NCBI RefSeq assembly: GCF_029910655.1
Contig: NZ_CP123897.1
Coordinates: forward strand, 1,798,001 to 1,862,000
Direction: 5' to 3'
DNA length: 64,000 nucleotides
Origin: Methylomonas sp. UP202
GTDB lineage: Bacteria; Pseudomonadota; Gammaproteobacteria; Methylococcales; Methylomonadaceae
Shown here: piece by piece, positions 8,440 to 16,819 of the stretch
Numbering within the stretch: the first letter of the stretch is position 1
Layout of the letters: each line of letters starts with the position of its first letter
The notes under the pieces: generated by a model
Databases searched by the model: none
Seen by the model: the letters and a program-made list of their open reading frames with translations, nothing else
Told to the model about the DNA's origin: nothing
Made by a program: the position numbers and the translations under genes

Positions 8440-10977
8440 ATGAACTCACAACTACCCAAGTTATTGGCGCTGGTGGCGATACTGGTATCGTCGTCAACGG
8501 CGCACGCGACGTTTTGGTCCAAGGCCGGCAAGGTCAAGGACGAAGCGCTGCAAGCCGGCCGCGGCGCGGAAACCCTGAAGGGTGCCGACGACGATTATTT
8601 CAAGGACATGGACTACGGCGCCAGCAAGGACCCCGAGGCCTTGGCGCGCGCGCTGAGCCCCTACGTGCCGGGCATTTCCGCCAAGGATGCCCACGACGCG
8701 GTGGTACGCGGCCGCAACAACTGGATTGTCTGGACCGCCGGCAACGACCGCTTCTGGAACGACATCGGCAAAACCAGCGTCGGCACGCTGGATTTTTTAA
8801 AAATGCTGTCCAGCCACGACACCTTGAAATTCAGCCGCGACAATCGCTGGAATTATTTGGGTCTGGTCAACGAACCCTGCTTTAAAAAACCGACCGCGCC
8901 GCGCCAGGACCGCTACGGCCTGTGGCTGGACGAACGGACCGGCGATTGCCCGGCCGATCCGTTCGAGGACGAAACGAAATACCCCGGCGTTAAAATCGGC
9001 GCGCGCGGTAAAACCGTGCCGGTCGGCTCCTACTACGGTTACGCGACCGGCGTGGTCGGCTTGCGTTTGTTTCCCAACCCGGATTTCGACGAGAAAGCCG
9101 CCAAGGCATGGAACCCGGAAAAGTTCTATAACGATCCCAGCTATTACAACAACAAAGATCTGATCCGGCCTTACCGGGTCGGCATGTCTTGCGGCTTTTG
9201 CCATGTCGGCCCCAATCCGGCCAATCCGCCGGCCGATCCGGAAAACCCGAAGTGGGAGAATCTCAATTCCAATCCCGGCGCCCAGTATTTTTGGATAGAC
9301 CGGATTTTCTCCTACGAAGCCGATCCATCCAGCTTCCCGTTCCAGTTGTTCCATACCTCGCGGCCCGGCGCGCTGGATACTTCGCTGGTTTCGACCGACT
9401 ACATCAACAATCCGCGCACGATGAACGCCGTGTATAACCTCGGCGCGCGGATGAAAAACGCGCTGAAATTCGGTCAGGAACGCATCGCCGGCGGCGGTCT
9501 GAACAATCGTCAGTTCAACGATTTGAAACTGCCGGCCGAAAGCCCGCTCAACAGCTTTTTCAAACAACCGGATACGGTGTGGACGCCGCGCGTGCTCAAG
9601 GACGGTGCCGATTCGGTCGGCGCGCTGGGTGCGTTGAACCGGGTATTCGTTAACATCGGCCTGTTCAGCGAGGAATGGACCGAACACTTCCGCCCCTTGA
9701 TCGGCGGCGAAAAAATCTCGCCGTTCCCGATCGCCACCGCTAGGAAAAACTCGTCCTACTGGAATGCCACCGAGCAGCAAACGCCCGACTTGGCGCTGTT
9801 CTTCCTGGCCACCGCCCAACCGGACTATCTGAGCAAGGCACCCGGCGGCGAACAACATCTGAAAGCCTCGGCCGAGGTGTTGACGCGCGGCAAGGAGGTG
9901 TTCGCCGAAACTTGCGCCCGTTGCCATTCCAGCAAATTGCCGGAAAAAGCCTATAGCTTCTTCCCCAACGGTTGCGTCGGTTCGGATTACCTAAGCTGCT
10001 GGAACAACTACTGGAAGTGGAGCAAGACCGACGAGTTTAAAACCGAGATGAAGGCCATCGTCGCCAAGCCGGACTTCCTGCAAGACAACTTCCTGTCCAC
10101 CGAATTGCGGGTACCGGTGACCCTGTTGCAAACCAACGCCTGCAGCCCGTTGGCCACCAACGGCTTGGCCAACAACATCTGGGACAACTTCACCTCGCAA
10201 AGCTACAAGGATCTGCCGTCGGTCGGCAAATACACGGTGCATCATCCGATCACCGGCGCCGCCTACGACTACGACATGCCGGGCGGCGGCCGCGGCTACA
10301 CCCGGCCGGCCTCGCTGGTCAGTCTGTGGTCGACCGCGCCGTATCTGCTGAACAACTCGGTCGGCAAGTTTTATCCCAGCGGCTCGGTCGAAGACCGGCT
10401 CAAATCCTTCGACGACTCGATCCGGCAAATCCTGTGGCCCGAAAAACGCAGCGGCAACCGCGACATTGTGGTGGTCGATTCCGCCAATCCGGCCGAACGC
10501 AAGGTCTTGAAAGGCCAAGTCGATGTCACGACCGCCAGCAGCTATCTGCGGGTGCCGAAAGGCTATCTGCCGGACTTGCTGCAACCGCTGGTCGAGCCGT
10601 TCAGCCTGTTGAAACCTTGGGCCTTCGATAAGTCCGGCGTGGAACTGGGGCCGATTCCGAAAGGCACGCCGGTCAATCTGGTCTCCAACATGAACCTCGA
10701 TCCCAGCGATCCCAAGCACGTGTTTCACTTAATCAAAGTGCTGAAGGATGTCAAAAAAGCCTTGAAAGCGATTCCGCAAGGTGCCAGCGACGAAGAGGCC
10801 ATCAAGGTTTTCGACGACAGAAAAATCGTCGACGACATGTTGAGCGTCAGCAAATGTCCGGACTTCGTGGTCAATCGCGGCCACTACTTCGGTACCGACT
10901 ACTTGGCCGAGGAAAAAGACCGGGCCTTGAGCGACGCCGACAAGGAAGCCTTGATCGAATTGTTGAAAACCTTCTGA
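8440..10977 (+). CDS. Secreted di-heme cytochrome c, large
   Basis: The ATG at 8440 is chosen because GGAGGAA lies just before it and it opens a signal peptide (MNSQLPKLLALVAILVSSST, cleavage near AHA). The product is 845 residues with two CXXCH heme sites, C251-GF-C254-H255 and C492-AR-C495-H496. The spacing of about 240 residues recalls the di-heme RoxA/MauG-like peroxidase-oxygenase superfamily, though the protein is longer than RoxA; I cannot place it in a named family. It should act in the periplasm or outside the cell. A GMC oxidoreductase starts 14 bp downstream, so the cytochrome is a natural electron acceptor or partner oxidase for it. Confidence 0.85.
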   Translation: MNSQLPKLLALVAILVSSSTAHATFWSKAGKVKDEALQAGRGAETLKGADDDYFKDMDYGASKDPEALARALSPYVPGISAKDAHDAVVRGRNNWIVWTAGNDRFWNDIGKTSVGTLDFLKMLSSHDTLKFSRDNRWNYLGLVNEPCFKKPTAPRQDRYGLWLDERTGDCPADPFEDETKYPGVKIGARGKTVPVGSYYGYATGVVGLRLFPNPDFDEKAAKAWNPEKFYNDPSYYNNKDLIRPYRVGMSCGFCHVGPNPANPPADPENPKWENLNSNPGAQYFWIDRIFSYEADPSSFPFQLFHTSRPGALDTSLVSTDYINNPRTMNAVYNLGARMKNALKFGQERIAGGGLNNRQFNDLKLPAESPLNSFFKQPDTVWTPRVLKDGADSVGALGALNRVFVNIGLFSEEWTEHFRPLIGGEKISPFPIATARKNSSYWNATEQQTPDLALFFLATAQPDYLSKAPGGEQHLKASAEVLTRGKEVFAETCARCHSSKLPEKAYSFFPNGCVGSDYLSCWNNYWKWSKTDEFKTEMKAIVAKPDFLQDNFLSTELRVPVTLLQTNACSPLATNGLANNIWDNFTSQSYKDLPSVGKYTVHHPITGAAYDYDMPGGGRGYTRPASLVSLWSTAPYLLNNSVGKFYPSGSVEDRLKSFDDSIRQILWPEKRSGNRDIVVVDSANPAERKVLKGQVDVTTASSYLRVPKGYLPDLLQPLVEPFSLLKPWAFDKSGVELGPIPKGTPVNLVSNMNLDPSDPKHVFHLIKVLKDVKKALKAIPQGASDEEAIKVFDDRKIVDDMLSVSKCPDFVVNRGHYFGTDYLAEEKDRALSDADKEALIELLKTF

Positions 10978-10991
10978 TCGGGGAAGCCACT

Positions 10992-12869
10992 ATGAGCGAT
11001 AGCACAAAATATGACTATATCGTGGTGGGGTCGGGTGCCGGGGGCGGCACCCTGGCCGCTCGATTGGCGGAAAACGGCCGCAAGGTGTTGGTGTTGGAAG
11101 CCGGCGGCGATCCGCTAAAGATGCAGGGCGGCAACGCGATTTCCGACGCCAACCGCCTGCCGGAAGACTACCAGGTGCCGGTATTTCACGCCCTGTCCAA
11201 CGAGAACAAAGCCATGCGTTGGGATTTTTGGGTGCGCCATTGGGGCGATACCCAGTTGCAACGCCGCGACGAGAAATATCGCGATGTCTGGGACGGCGAA
11301 AAGGTGGACGGCGTGCTGTATCCGCGCGCCGGCTGCCTGGGCGGCTGTACCGCGCACAATGCGATGATCACCGTGTACCCGCATAACGACGACTGGAATC
11401 ACATCGCCGATCTGACCGGCGACGCCAGCTGGCACGCCGACAACATGCGCGGTTATTTCGAGAAAATGGAAGACTGCCACCATCGTCTGCCGAGCTACCG
11501 CTGGGCCGCCAAATTGGGTATCAATCCGACTCGGCACGGCTTCGGCGGCTGGCTGCAAACCGAAAAAGCCATCCCGTTGGAAGCCCTGGGCGACAAAACC
11601 CTGGTGCAAACCCTGAAAGAATCGGTCGAGGAAGTTTGGAAAAACATCGATACCGATCCTATCGAGGGCGCCGAATGGTTCGGCGAAAGCCTGGGCGATC
11701 CCAACGACTGGCGGCTGGTCGAGAAAAACGCTACCGGCTTACGTTATCCGCCGTTGATGACCCGCAACCACGCCCGTCTGAGCACCCGCGATCGCTTGCT
11801 GGAAGTACAGCAAAAACATCCCGACCGGTTGCATATCGAGTTGGACGCGCTGGTGACTCAGGTGTTGTTCGACAATGACAATCGGGCCATCGGCGTCGAA
11901 TATCTGAAGGGCGAAAAGCTCTACCAAGCCCATTATCAGCCGGCGACGCAATCGGGCGAAACGCACCAAGTATTCGCCGCCAAGGAGGTCATTCTGGCCG
12001 GCGGCGCCTTCAACACCCCGCAGTTGCTGATGCTGTCCGGCATCGGGCCGAAAGCGGACCTGGAGCGCTTGCGCATCCAGGTCCGCGTCGATCTACCCGG
12101 CGTCGGCAGCAATTTGCAGGACCGCTACGAAGTCGGCGTCGTCAACAAAATGAAACAGGATTGGGAAGTATTGAAGGGCGCGCGCTATGCCAAGGGCGAT
12201 CCGCAATACACCGAATGGGAAACCCAACGCAAGGGCGTGTATACCACCAACGGCGCGGTGCTGGCGGTGATCAAGCGTTCATTGAAACAGCGCAAGTTGC
12301 CCGATCTGTTCTGTTTTGCGTTGCTGGCCCGCTTTCAGGGTTACTTCCCCAACTTCTCGCAATGGATACCGGAGTTGAATTACCTGACCTGGGCGGTGCT
12401 AAAAGCCCATACCAACAACCGGGGCGGCGAAGTGAAATTGAAATCGGCCGATCCGCGCGAGCGGCCGTACATCAATTTCAAGTATTTCGAGGAAGGCACG
12501 CCGGACGGCGGCGAAGACTTGGAATCGGTGGTGGCCGGCGTCAAATTCGTGCGTAGCCTGACCGCGCCGCTGATCGCCAAGGGCATCATCGAGGAAGAAG
12601 CCTTTCCGGGCGAGGCTGTGCAAACCGACGACGAAATCCGCGACTTCATCCGCTATCAATCCTGGGGCCACCACGCCTCCTGCACCTGCCCGATCGGCGC
12701 CGACGGCGACCCAATGGCGGTGCTGGACAGCCGGTTTCGGGTGCGCGGCGTGAAAGGCTTGCGGGTCGTGGACGCCTCGGTCTTCCCGAGGATTCCGGGC
12801 TTTTTCATCGTCTGCGCGATCTACATGATCGCCGAAAAAGCCGCCGATGTCATTCTGTCGGAGGCTTGA
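10992..12869 (+). CDS. GMC-family FAD oxidoreductase
   Basis: 625 residues from the ATG at 10992, preceded by a GGGAAG ribosome site. The N-terminus has the Rossmann FAD motif GSGAGGG (residues about 12-18) ending in VLVLEAGGDP. The middle has GGAFNTPQLLMLSGIGP, the second GMC signature. The C-terminus has WGHHASCTCPIG, holding the family's active-site His, and RVVDASVFPRIPG. GMC enzymes oxidise alcohols or sugars using FAD. There is no Tat or Sec signal, so it is cytoplasmic unless exported with a partner. The tight spacing to the di-heme cytochrome suggests an electron-transfer pair. Substrate unknown. Confidence 0.9.
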   Translation: MSDSTKYDYIVVGSGAGGGTLAARLAENGRKVLVLEAGGDPLKMQGGNAISDANRLPEDYQVPVFHALSNENKAMRWDFWVRHWGDTQLQRRDEKYRDVWDGEKVDGVLYPRAGCLGGCTAHNAMITVYPHNDDWNHIADLTGDASWHADNMRGYFEKMEDCHHRLPSYRWAAKLGINPTRHGFGGWLQTEKAIPLEALGDKTLVQTLKESVEEVWKNIDTDPIEGAEWFGESLGDPNDWRLVEKNATGLRYPPLMTRNHARLSTRDRLLEVQQKHPDRLHIELDALVTQVLFDNDNRAIGVEYLKGEKLYQAHYQPATQSGETHQVFAAKEVILAGGAFNTPQLLMLSGIGPKADLERLRIQVRVDLPGVGSNLQDRYEVGVVNKMKQDWEVLKGARYAKGDPQYTEWETQRKGVYTTNGAVLAVIKRSLKQRKLPDLFCFALLARFQGYFPNFSQWIPELNYLTWAVLKAHTNNRGGEVKLKSADPRERPYINFKYFEEGTPDGGEDLESVVAGVKFVRSLTAPLIAKGIIEEEAFPGEAVQTDDEIRDFIRYQSWGHHASCTCPIGADGDPMAVLDSRFRVRGVKGLRVVDASVFPRIPGFFIVCAIYMIAEKAADVILSEA

Positions 12870-12883
12870 TTCGTAAACCACCG

Positions 12884-12921
12884 GCCGGCGAATAGATGCT
12901 AGTTCGCGGCTATTTGCCGGC
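12884..12921 (+). terminator. Hairpin after the GMC gene, likely terminator
   Basis: GCCGGCGAATAG (12884-12895) pairs with CTATTTGCCGGC (12910-12921) with one mismatch. It is followed by a short T-rich run. It separates the cytochrome/GMC operon from the sigma-factor promoter. Confidence 0.5.
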
Positions 12922-12948
12922 TTATTTGAGCCTACTCTTCTTATTTTT

Positions 12949-12976
12949 TGTAAGGTATGACACTCTCCAAACGACT
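12949..12976 (+). promoter_or_regulatory. ECF-type promoter upstream of the sigma gene
   Basis: TGTAAGG (12949-12955), preceded by a T run, and CGACT (12972-12976) are separated by 16 bp and end 35 bp before the sigma-factor ATG. The same two elements occur before the HvfA precursor gene, and a close variant before the bufferin precursor gene. An autoregulated ECF promoter is the simplest reading. Confidence 0.55.
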
Positions 12977-13011
12977 CAGCCTGTAGTCGGTCCGACTAAG
13001 GAGATTAACGC

Positions 13012-13614
13012 ATGTTGCTGAGCGCAGAGATGAACCCACCCGATCAATTGAACGAAGTCCTGCTGGCCGAACATCGTCAGGTGTTGTTTCGTTACGCCTT
13101 GTTGCAATTGAAGGATAACGAACTGGCCGACGATGCGGTGCAGGAAACATTATTGGCCGCTTGGCAATCGTCCGCGAATTTCCAAGGCAAGGCCGGTTTG
13201 CGTACCTGGCTGATCGGTATTTTGAAACATAAGATTGCAGATCATTGGCGGCGAAGTGCACGAGAGATCACCGCCTCGGATTTCGATCAGCACGATGAAC
13301 TCAGCGGTGAAAACTACGAGGATGACTTTTTCACTGAAAACGGCCGCTGGATTAGCAAGCCTGCTGCTTGGAACGATCCTGAAGCAGCACTCAAGCAACA
13401 GGAATTCTGGACGATTTACGAAACATGTCAGAACAACCTGCCGCCGAAAATGGCCCAGGTGTTCATGTTGCGCGAACTGGTTGGATTGGAAGCAGAGGAA
13501 GTCTGCCAGGAGACAGGCATCAGCGACGCCAATTACTGGGTCACCATGCATCGCGCCCGCTTGCGGTTGCGCGAATGCCTGGAAATTCGCTGGTTTAATC
13601 GATCAATCAATTAA
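13012..13614 (+). CDS. ECF-type RNA polymerase sigma factor
   Basis: 200 residues. Region 2 is visible around residues 20-85 (DDAVQETLLAAWQ and RTWLIGILKHKIADHWRR). Region 4 is at about 140-195 (LPPKMAQVFMLRELVGLEAE, then the helix-turn-helix GISDANYWVTMHRARLRLRE). The linker is about 50 residues, rather long. Sigma factors of this group direct RNA polymerase to stress promoters. A small zinc-finger gene follows by 12 bp, the usual place of the anti-sigma. The ATG at 13012 has AAGGAG in front. Its own promoter-like motif recurs before the HvfA-type operon 2.5 kb downstream and, as a variant, before the bufferin operon, so I infer these are its targets. Confidence 0.93.
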   Translation: MLLSAEMNPPDQLNEVLLAEHRQVLFRYALLQLKDNELADDAVQETLLAAWQSSANFQGKAGLRTWLIGILKHKIADHWRRSAREITASDFDQHDELSGENYEDDFFTENGRWISKPAAWNDPEAALKQQEFWTIYETCQNNLPPKMAQVFMLRELVGLEAEEVCQETGISDANYWVTMHRARLRLRECLEIRWFNRSIN

Positions 13615-13626
13615 AAGGAATGCTTG

Positions 13627-13809
13627 ATGCGTCGTTGTAAAGAAATTACCGAATTGGTCTCCAAAGACTTCGACAAACCGCTTCGGCCAACCGAGAAACT
13701 TGCAGTCAATGTTCATCTGCTGATGTGCTCTCATTGCCGGAACTTCCGCAACCAAACCGAGTTTATTCGTAAAGCGGCTAGAAGCTATTGGGATCATCGT
13801 CCCAAATAG
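13627..13809 (+). CDS. Small zinc-finger anti-sigma factor (zf-HC2-like)
   Basis: 60 residues, no membrane segment. It holds an early Cys (C4) and the pattern H30-xxx-C34-xx-C37, matching the zinc-binding H-x3-C-x2-C of ZAS-type anti-sigma factors. AAAAGGA just upstream supports the ATG at 13627 rather than the TTG three bases earlier. It follows the ECF sigma gene by 12 bp, so the two form a sigma/anti-sigma pair. Being soluble and Cys-based, it would sense a cytoplasmic signal such as oxidant or thiophilic metal; this is inference. Confidence 0.75.
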   Translation: MRRCKEITELVSKDFDKPLRPTEKLAVNVHLLMCSHCRNFRNQTEFIRKAARSYWDHRPK

Positions 13810-13833
13810 CGCCTAACCGCCGACATCTGCCAT

Positions 13834-14910
13834 TTACGAAGTGATTCGCCGTCCGAGTTTTTCCGCCGCCATGCGGGTACCCAATACGCGAGCCTCGATT
13901 TTGGCAAATGCGGTATCGCGGCCGGTCGAGGTATCGTCTTCGAATGGCGAATAACCGCAATCGTCGGTCGTTCCTAATTGACCGAGCGGGATAAACTCGG
14001 CGGCTTGCAATACTCGATCGCGAACCGTTTCGGGCGATTCCACATTCGAATCGAGCACGTCGATTACGCCGACGAACACGCGTTGCTCTGGGCGGAGATA
14101 CTGTTTGATGACCGCCAGCGCGCGTTCGGGATAGGTTTCGCTGGCCATTTGCACGTAAAAGTTGCTCGCTTTCAAATTGAACAGCTCCGGCAACAATTCG
14201 GCATAATCGACATCGGCGCTGTGCGTGCTATCGCAATCGCCGCCCGGACAAGTATGTACCCCGATACGGCGCCTCAATTCCGGCTGGAAACGCTCCAACA
14301 CTCGATTGTTCAACTCGATGAAGCGCCTCAAAAGCTGTTTGGACGGGTCCAACTTGACGGCGAGTCGGCCTTCGGTAAAGTCTATCTGTACGCAATGGGC
14401 GCCTGATTCCAGGCAGCCGCGTATATCCCTTTCGGCTTGGTCGACCAGATCGGCCAAAAACTTGGCCTCGTCATAATCGGCAAAGCCTTCGCTCGGATAC
14501 AGCAAACTGAGCGCGGAAGCGGAAATGACGGCTTGCTTCACCGGTACCGTGGCATAACGCATGGCCGCCTGCAAATAACGGTCGGCATAAACTCCGTAAC
14601 GAAACGGTCCCGCCGTCAATCGCGGCAGTTGCCGGCTATGGCCGTCGGAAAAAGGTATCGTCAGACCGTCGGCGGCAATATTATCCAAATTCGCCAAGGG
14701 ATAGGTGGCAAAACTGGGTTTGCTCTGCTCGCCATCACTGATCACCGGAGAGCCCGTGGCTTCGAAGCGTTGTACGGTATCGCGCAATGCGGCGTTATAT
14801 TCGGCCTGCAACGTTTCGGCGGACACGTTCCCTTGATGAAATTCGCGCAGACAGGCCAATAAATTCGGGGGCCGAGGGATGCTGCCGATCGGTTCGGTTG
14901 GGATGAACAT
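13834..14910 (-). CDS. MetE-like (cobalamin-independent methionine synthase C-terminal) protein
   Basis: 358 residues, matching only the C-terminal catalytic half of MetE (COG0620). The N-terminus GSIPRPPNLL, the central CVQIDFTEGRLAVK and HTCPGGDCDSTHSADVDYAE with His/Cys zinc-ligand candidates, and the late FVGVIDVLDSNVESPETVRDR are typical. Family members transfer methyl groups to a thiol such as homocysteine; short forms often use other methyl donors and their substrate is not known here. The gene is divergent from a MerR regulator with a 102-bp shared intergenic region. A near-consensus sigma-70 promoter lies in that gap. Confidence 0.85.
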   Translation of the reverse strand: MFIPTEPIGSIPRPPNLLACLREFHQGNVSAETLQAEYNAALRDTVQRFEATGSPVISDGEQSKPSFATYPLANLDNIAADGLTIPFSDGHSRQLPRLTAGPFRYGVYADRYLQAAMRYATVPVKQAVISASALSLLYPSEGFADYDEAKFLADLVDQAERDIRGCLESGAHCVQIDFTEGRLAVKLDPSKQLLRRFIELNNRVLERFQPELRRRIGVHTCPGGDCDSTHSADVDYAELLPELFNLKASNFYVQMASETYPERALAVIKQYLRPEQRVFVGVIDVLDSNVESPETVRDRVLQAAEFIPLGQLGTTDDCGYSPFEDDTSTGRDTAFAKIEARVLGTRMAAEKLGRRITS

Positions 14911-14953
14911 GTGCGCTCCTTAATTTGGGTGATTGGTTGATGTTCGCGGTATT

Positions 14954-14982
14954 GTTATAGTGAATCGAATACGAACTGTCAA
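14954..14982 (-). promoter_or_regulatory. Sigma-70 promoter of the MetE-like gene
   Basis: Reading the minus strand, TTGACA (14982-14977) and TATAAC (14959-14954) are separated by 17 bp, 44 bp before the ATG at 14910. It lies in the gap shared with the divergent MerR gene, so the regulator could bind here. Confidence 0.7.
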
Positions 14983-15012
14983 CATTATCTAACCTTAACG
15001 TAATATATTGCC

Positions 15013-15507
15013 ATGCGATTACCGCCTCGCGAGCAACGCGATGTTTTGAAAATCGGCGAACTCGCCGAACAACTTGCCACGACGCCACGCACGATTCGTC
15101 TTTACGAAGAATTGGGCGTGATCGTGCCGGCTCGCACCGAGGCCGGTACTCGTCTCTATGCCCGAAAAGACATGAAGCGCATGGAGATTGCCTTGATGCT
15201 CAGCCGCTGCGGAGTGGACCTGGATACGATAGGCCGCTTAACGACGCTACGCGACCAGTGCGAAACCGGATCGAAGGCGAGTAAAAACGTGCTACCGGAG
15301 CTAACCGCCCTGAAAACCGCACTTCGCGATCAAATCGAACGCCTTACCCAACTGGAACAGGATATTGAAACGGCTAGCGATTTGATCGGCCATTGCCGCG
15401 ATTGTCCCAACCGGCCTAACCGGCAGGATTGCCCTCATTGCGAGGTTGATAAGCAGGTTGAGTCGTCGGATATCGCCCGCTTGATTTGGGACCCCAATAC
15501 CCCTTAA
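15013..15507 (+). CDS. MerR-family transcriptional regulator with Cys-rich tail
   Basis: 164 residues. A winged-helix DNA-binding domain occupies about 12-80 (LKIGELAEQLATTPRTIRLY), followed by a dimerisation coiled coil (about 95-125). The C-terminal tail has CRDCPNRPNRQDCPHC, four Cys in two CxxC-like pairs that could bind a metal. MerR proteins typically twist a promoter on ligand binding. It is divergent from the MetE-like gene and stands 97 bp upstream of the HvfA precursor gene on the same strand, so it may control either or both. Metal sensing is inferred from the Cys tail and context. Confidence 0.88.
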   Translation: MRLPPREQRDVLKIGELAEQLATTPRTIRLYEELGVIVPARTEAGTRLYARKDMKRMEIALMLSRCGVDLDTIGRLTTLRDQCETGSKASKNVLPELTALKTALRDQIERLTQLEQDIETASDLIGHCRDCPNRPNRQDCPHCEVDKQVESSDIARLIWDPNTP

Positions 15508-15515
15508 AAAAAATT

Positions 15516-15542
15516 TGTAAGGAATTTCGAACGGCTCCGACT
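15516..15542 (+). promoter_or_regulatory. ECF-type promoter of the HvfA operon
   Basis: TGTAAGG (15516-15522) and CGACT (15538-15542) are 15 bp apart and lie 62 bp before the precursor ATG. The same words with a 16-bp spacer precede the ECF sigma gene at 12949. Confidence 0.55.
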
Positions 15543-15604
15543 GATGGGGCAGGAAGGCATTGTTGCTTGTCCTGATCATTTATCTATCTATCGGAGAGAA
15601 CACC

Positions 15605-15931
15605 ATGAACAAAAAATCCTTGTCTTTGACATTGAGCGGCGCTTTGGCGTCAACCTTGATGAGCGCGGCACCCGCCATTCAAGCCGGCGAAAATCCGTTT
15701 GCAATGTCCAGCATCAATCCTACCCAGCAACTGGCGGCAGCCGACGGCAAATCGGCCGAGGCCGGTTGCAGCGCCAAGATGAAAGAAGGTAAATGCGGCG
15801 AAGGCAAATGTGGTGCCAACAAAATGAAGGACATGAAAGGCGCCGAGGGCGGCTGTAGTGCAAAAATGCCTGAAGGAGGCTGTAGTGGCAAAATGCCGGA
15901 AGCAGGTTGCAGCGGTAAAACAGCGAAATAA
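15605..15931 (+). CDS. hvfA: HvfA-type RiPP metallophore precursor, EGKCG repeats
   Basis: 108 residues from the ATG at 15605 (CGGAGAG upstream). A Sec signal peptide ends near AIQA (residue 27). The mature part is low-complexity Gly/Lys/Cys. It has two canonical EGKCG motifs (61-65, 66-70) and four variants: EAGCS (52-56), EGGCS (81-85), EGGCS (90-94), EAGCS (99-103). In Haemophilus HvfA, the EGKCG Cys are converted by a DUF692 multinuclear iron enzyme to oxazolone/thioamide pairs that bind copper. The next three genes encode that enzyme and partners, so this is the substrate of a copper-binding RiPP pathway, probably periplasmic. Whether the variant motifs are modified is open. Confidence 0.9.
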   Translation: MNKKSLSLTLSGALASTLMSAAPAIQAGENPFAMSSINPTQQLAAADGKSAEAGCSAKMKEGKCGEGKCGANKMKDMKGAEGGCSAKMPEGGCSGKMPEAGCSGKTAK

Positions 15932-15946
15932 GCCGGAGCCGCGCCG

Positions 15947-16819
15947 ATGTCTATCACCCATCCTTTCCGTTTGAACGGTGCCGGTTTGGGCTTGCGCCGC
16001 AGCATGCTGTCGGCCTTGCAGGTTGAAGTGCCCCACTGCATCGATTTTTTCGAAGTATCACCGGAAAATTGGGTGGGCGTCGGCGGTCGTCTCGGCAAAC
16101 AGTTTCGCAGCCTGACCGAGCGTCACCGTTTTGTGGCGCACGGTTTAGCCTTGTCGTTGGGCGGCCCCGCGCCGCTCGATACCGGGTTTTTAGGCGAACT
16201 GAAGCAATTTCTCGATCATCACGATTTTGCCCTATACACCGAGCATTTGAGCTTTTGCAGCGATGAGGGACATTTCTATGACTTATACCCGATCCCGTTC
16301 ACCGAGCAGGCGGTCAAGCATGTCGCCGGCCGGATTCGCCAGACTCAGGATATTCTGGAACGGCCCATCGCCCTGGAAAACGCCTCTTATTATGTCCAGC
16401 CGCCGCAGCCGGAGATGGACGAACTGACCTTTATCAATGCGGTATTGACCGAAGCCGACTGCTACCTGCATCTGGACGTCAACAACATCTATGTCAACAG
16501 CGTGAACCATGGCTACGATGCGAGGGCGTTTTTGCTGGGATTACCTGGCGAACGCATCGTCTACGGCCATGTCGCAGGTCATGACATGGAACCTTCGGGC
16601 TTGATCATCGACACCCACGGCCAGGACACGATCGAACCGGTTTGGGAACTGCTGGTCGAGGCCTATCGAAGTTTTGGCGTGTTTCCGACCTTGGTAGAAC
16701 GCGACAGCAATATTCCGCCATTGGCCGACTTATTGATCGAAGTGGAACGGATTCGTACATTGCAAAATAGTCATCGGCTTTACCAAAGCGCGCATGACAT
16801 TCGCGAGGTGGCGGCATGA
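15947..16819 (+). CDS. hvfB: DUF692 multinuclear iron oxidase (MNIO), HvfB-type
   Basis: 290 residues, full length for DUF692. The TIM-barrel metal-ligand motifs are present in order: TEHLSFCSDEGHFYDLYPIP, LENASYYV, HLDVNNIYVNSVNHG, YGHVAGHD, DTHGQDT and LVERDSNIPP. The family (MbnB, TglH, ChrH, BufB, HvfB) uses two or three iron ions to oxidise Cys residues of peptide substrates. Starting 15 bp after the EGKCG precursor gene, it should install the copper-binding groups on it in the cytoplasm before export. Its stop overlaps the DUF2063 start by 4 bp (ATGA), showing coupling with its partner. A second, diverged copy is at 26340-27221. Confidence 0.95.
   Translation: MSITHPFRLNGAGLGLRRSMLSALQVEVPHCIDFFEVSPENWVGVGGRLGKQFRSLTERHRFVAHGLALSLGGPAPLDTGFLGELKQFLDHHDFALYTEHLSFCSDEGHFYDLYPIPFTEQAVKHVAGRIRQTQDILERPIALENASYYVQPPQPEMDELTFINAVLTEADCYLHLDVNNIYVNSVNHGYDARAFLLGLPGERIVYGHVAGHDMEPSGLIIDTHGQDTIEPVWELLVEAYRSFGVFPTLVERDSNIPPLADLLIEVERIRTLQNSHRLYQSAHDIREVAA

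Noticed and set aside
8797-9927. A 376-codon open frame antisense to the di-heme cytochrome gene
   Set aside because: Antisense shadow; the sense strand has two CXXCH motifs, a signal peptide and a ribosome site.
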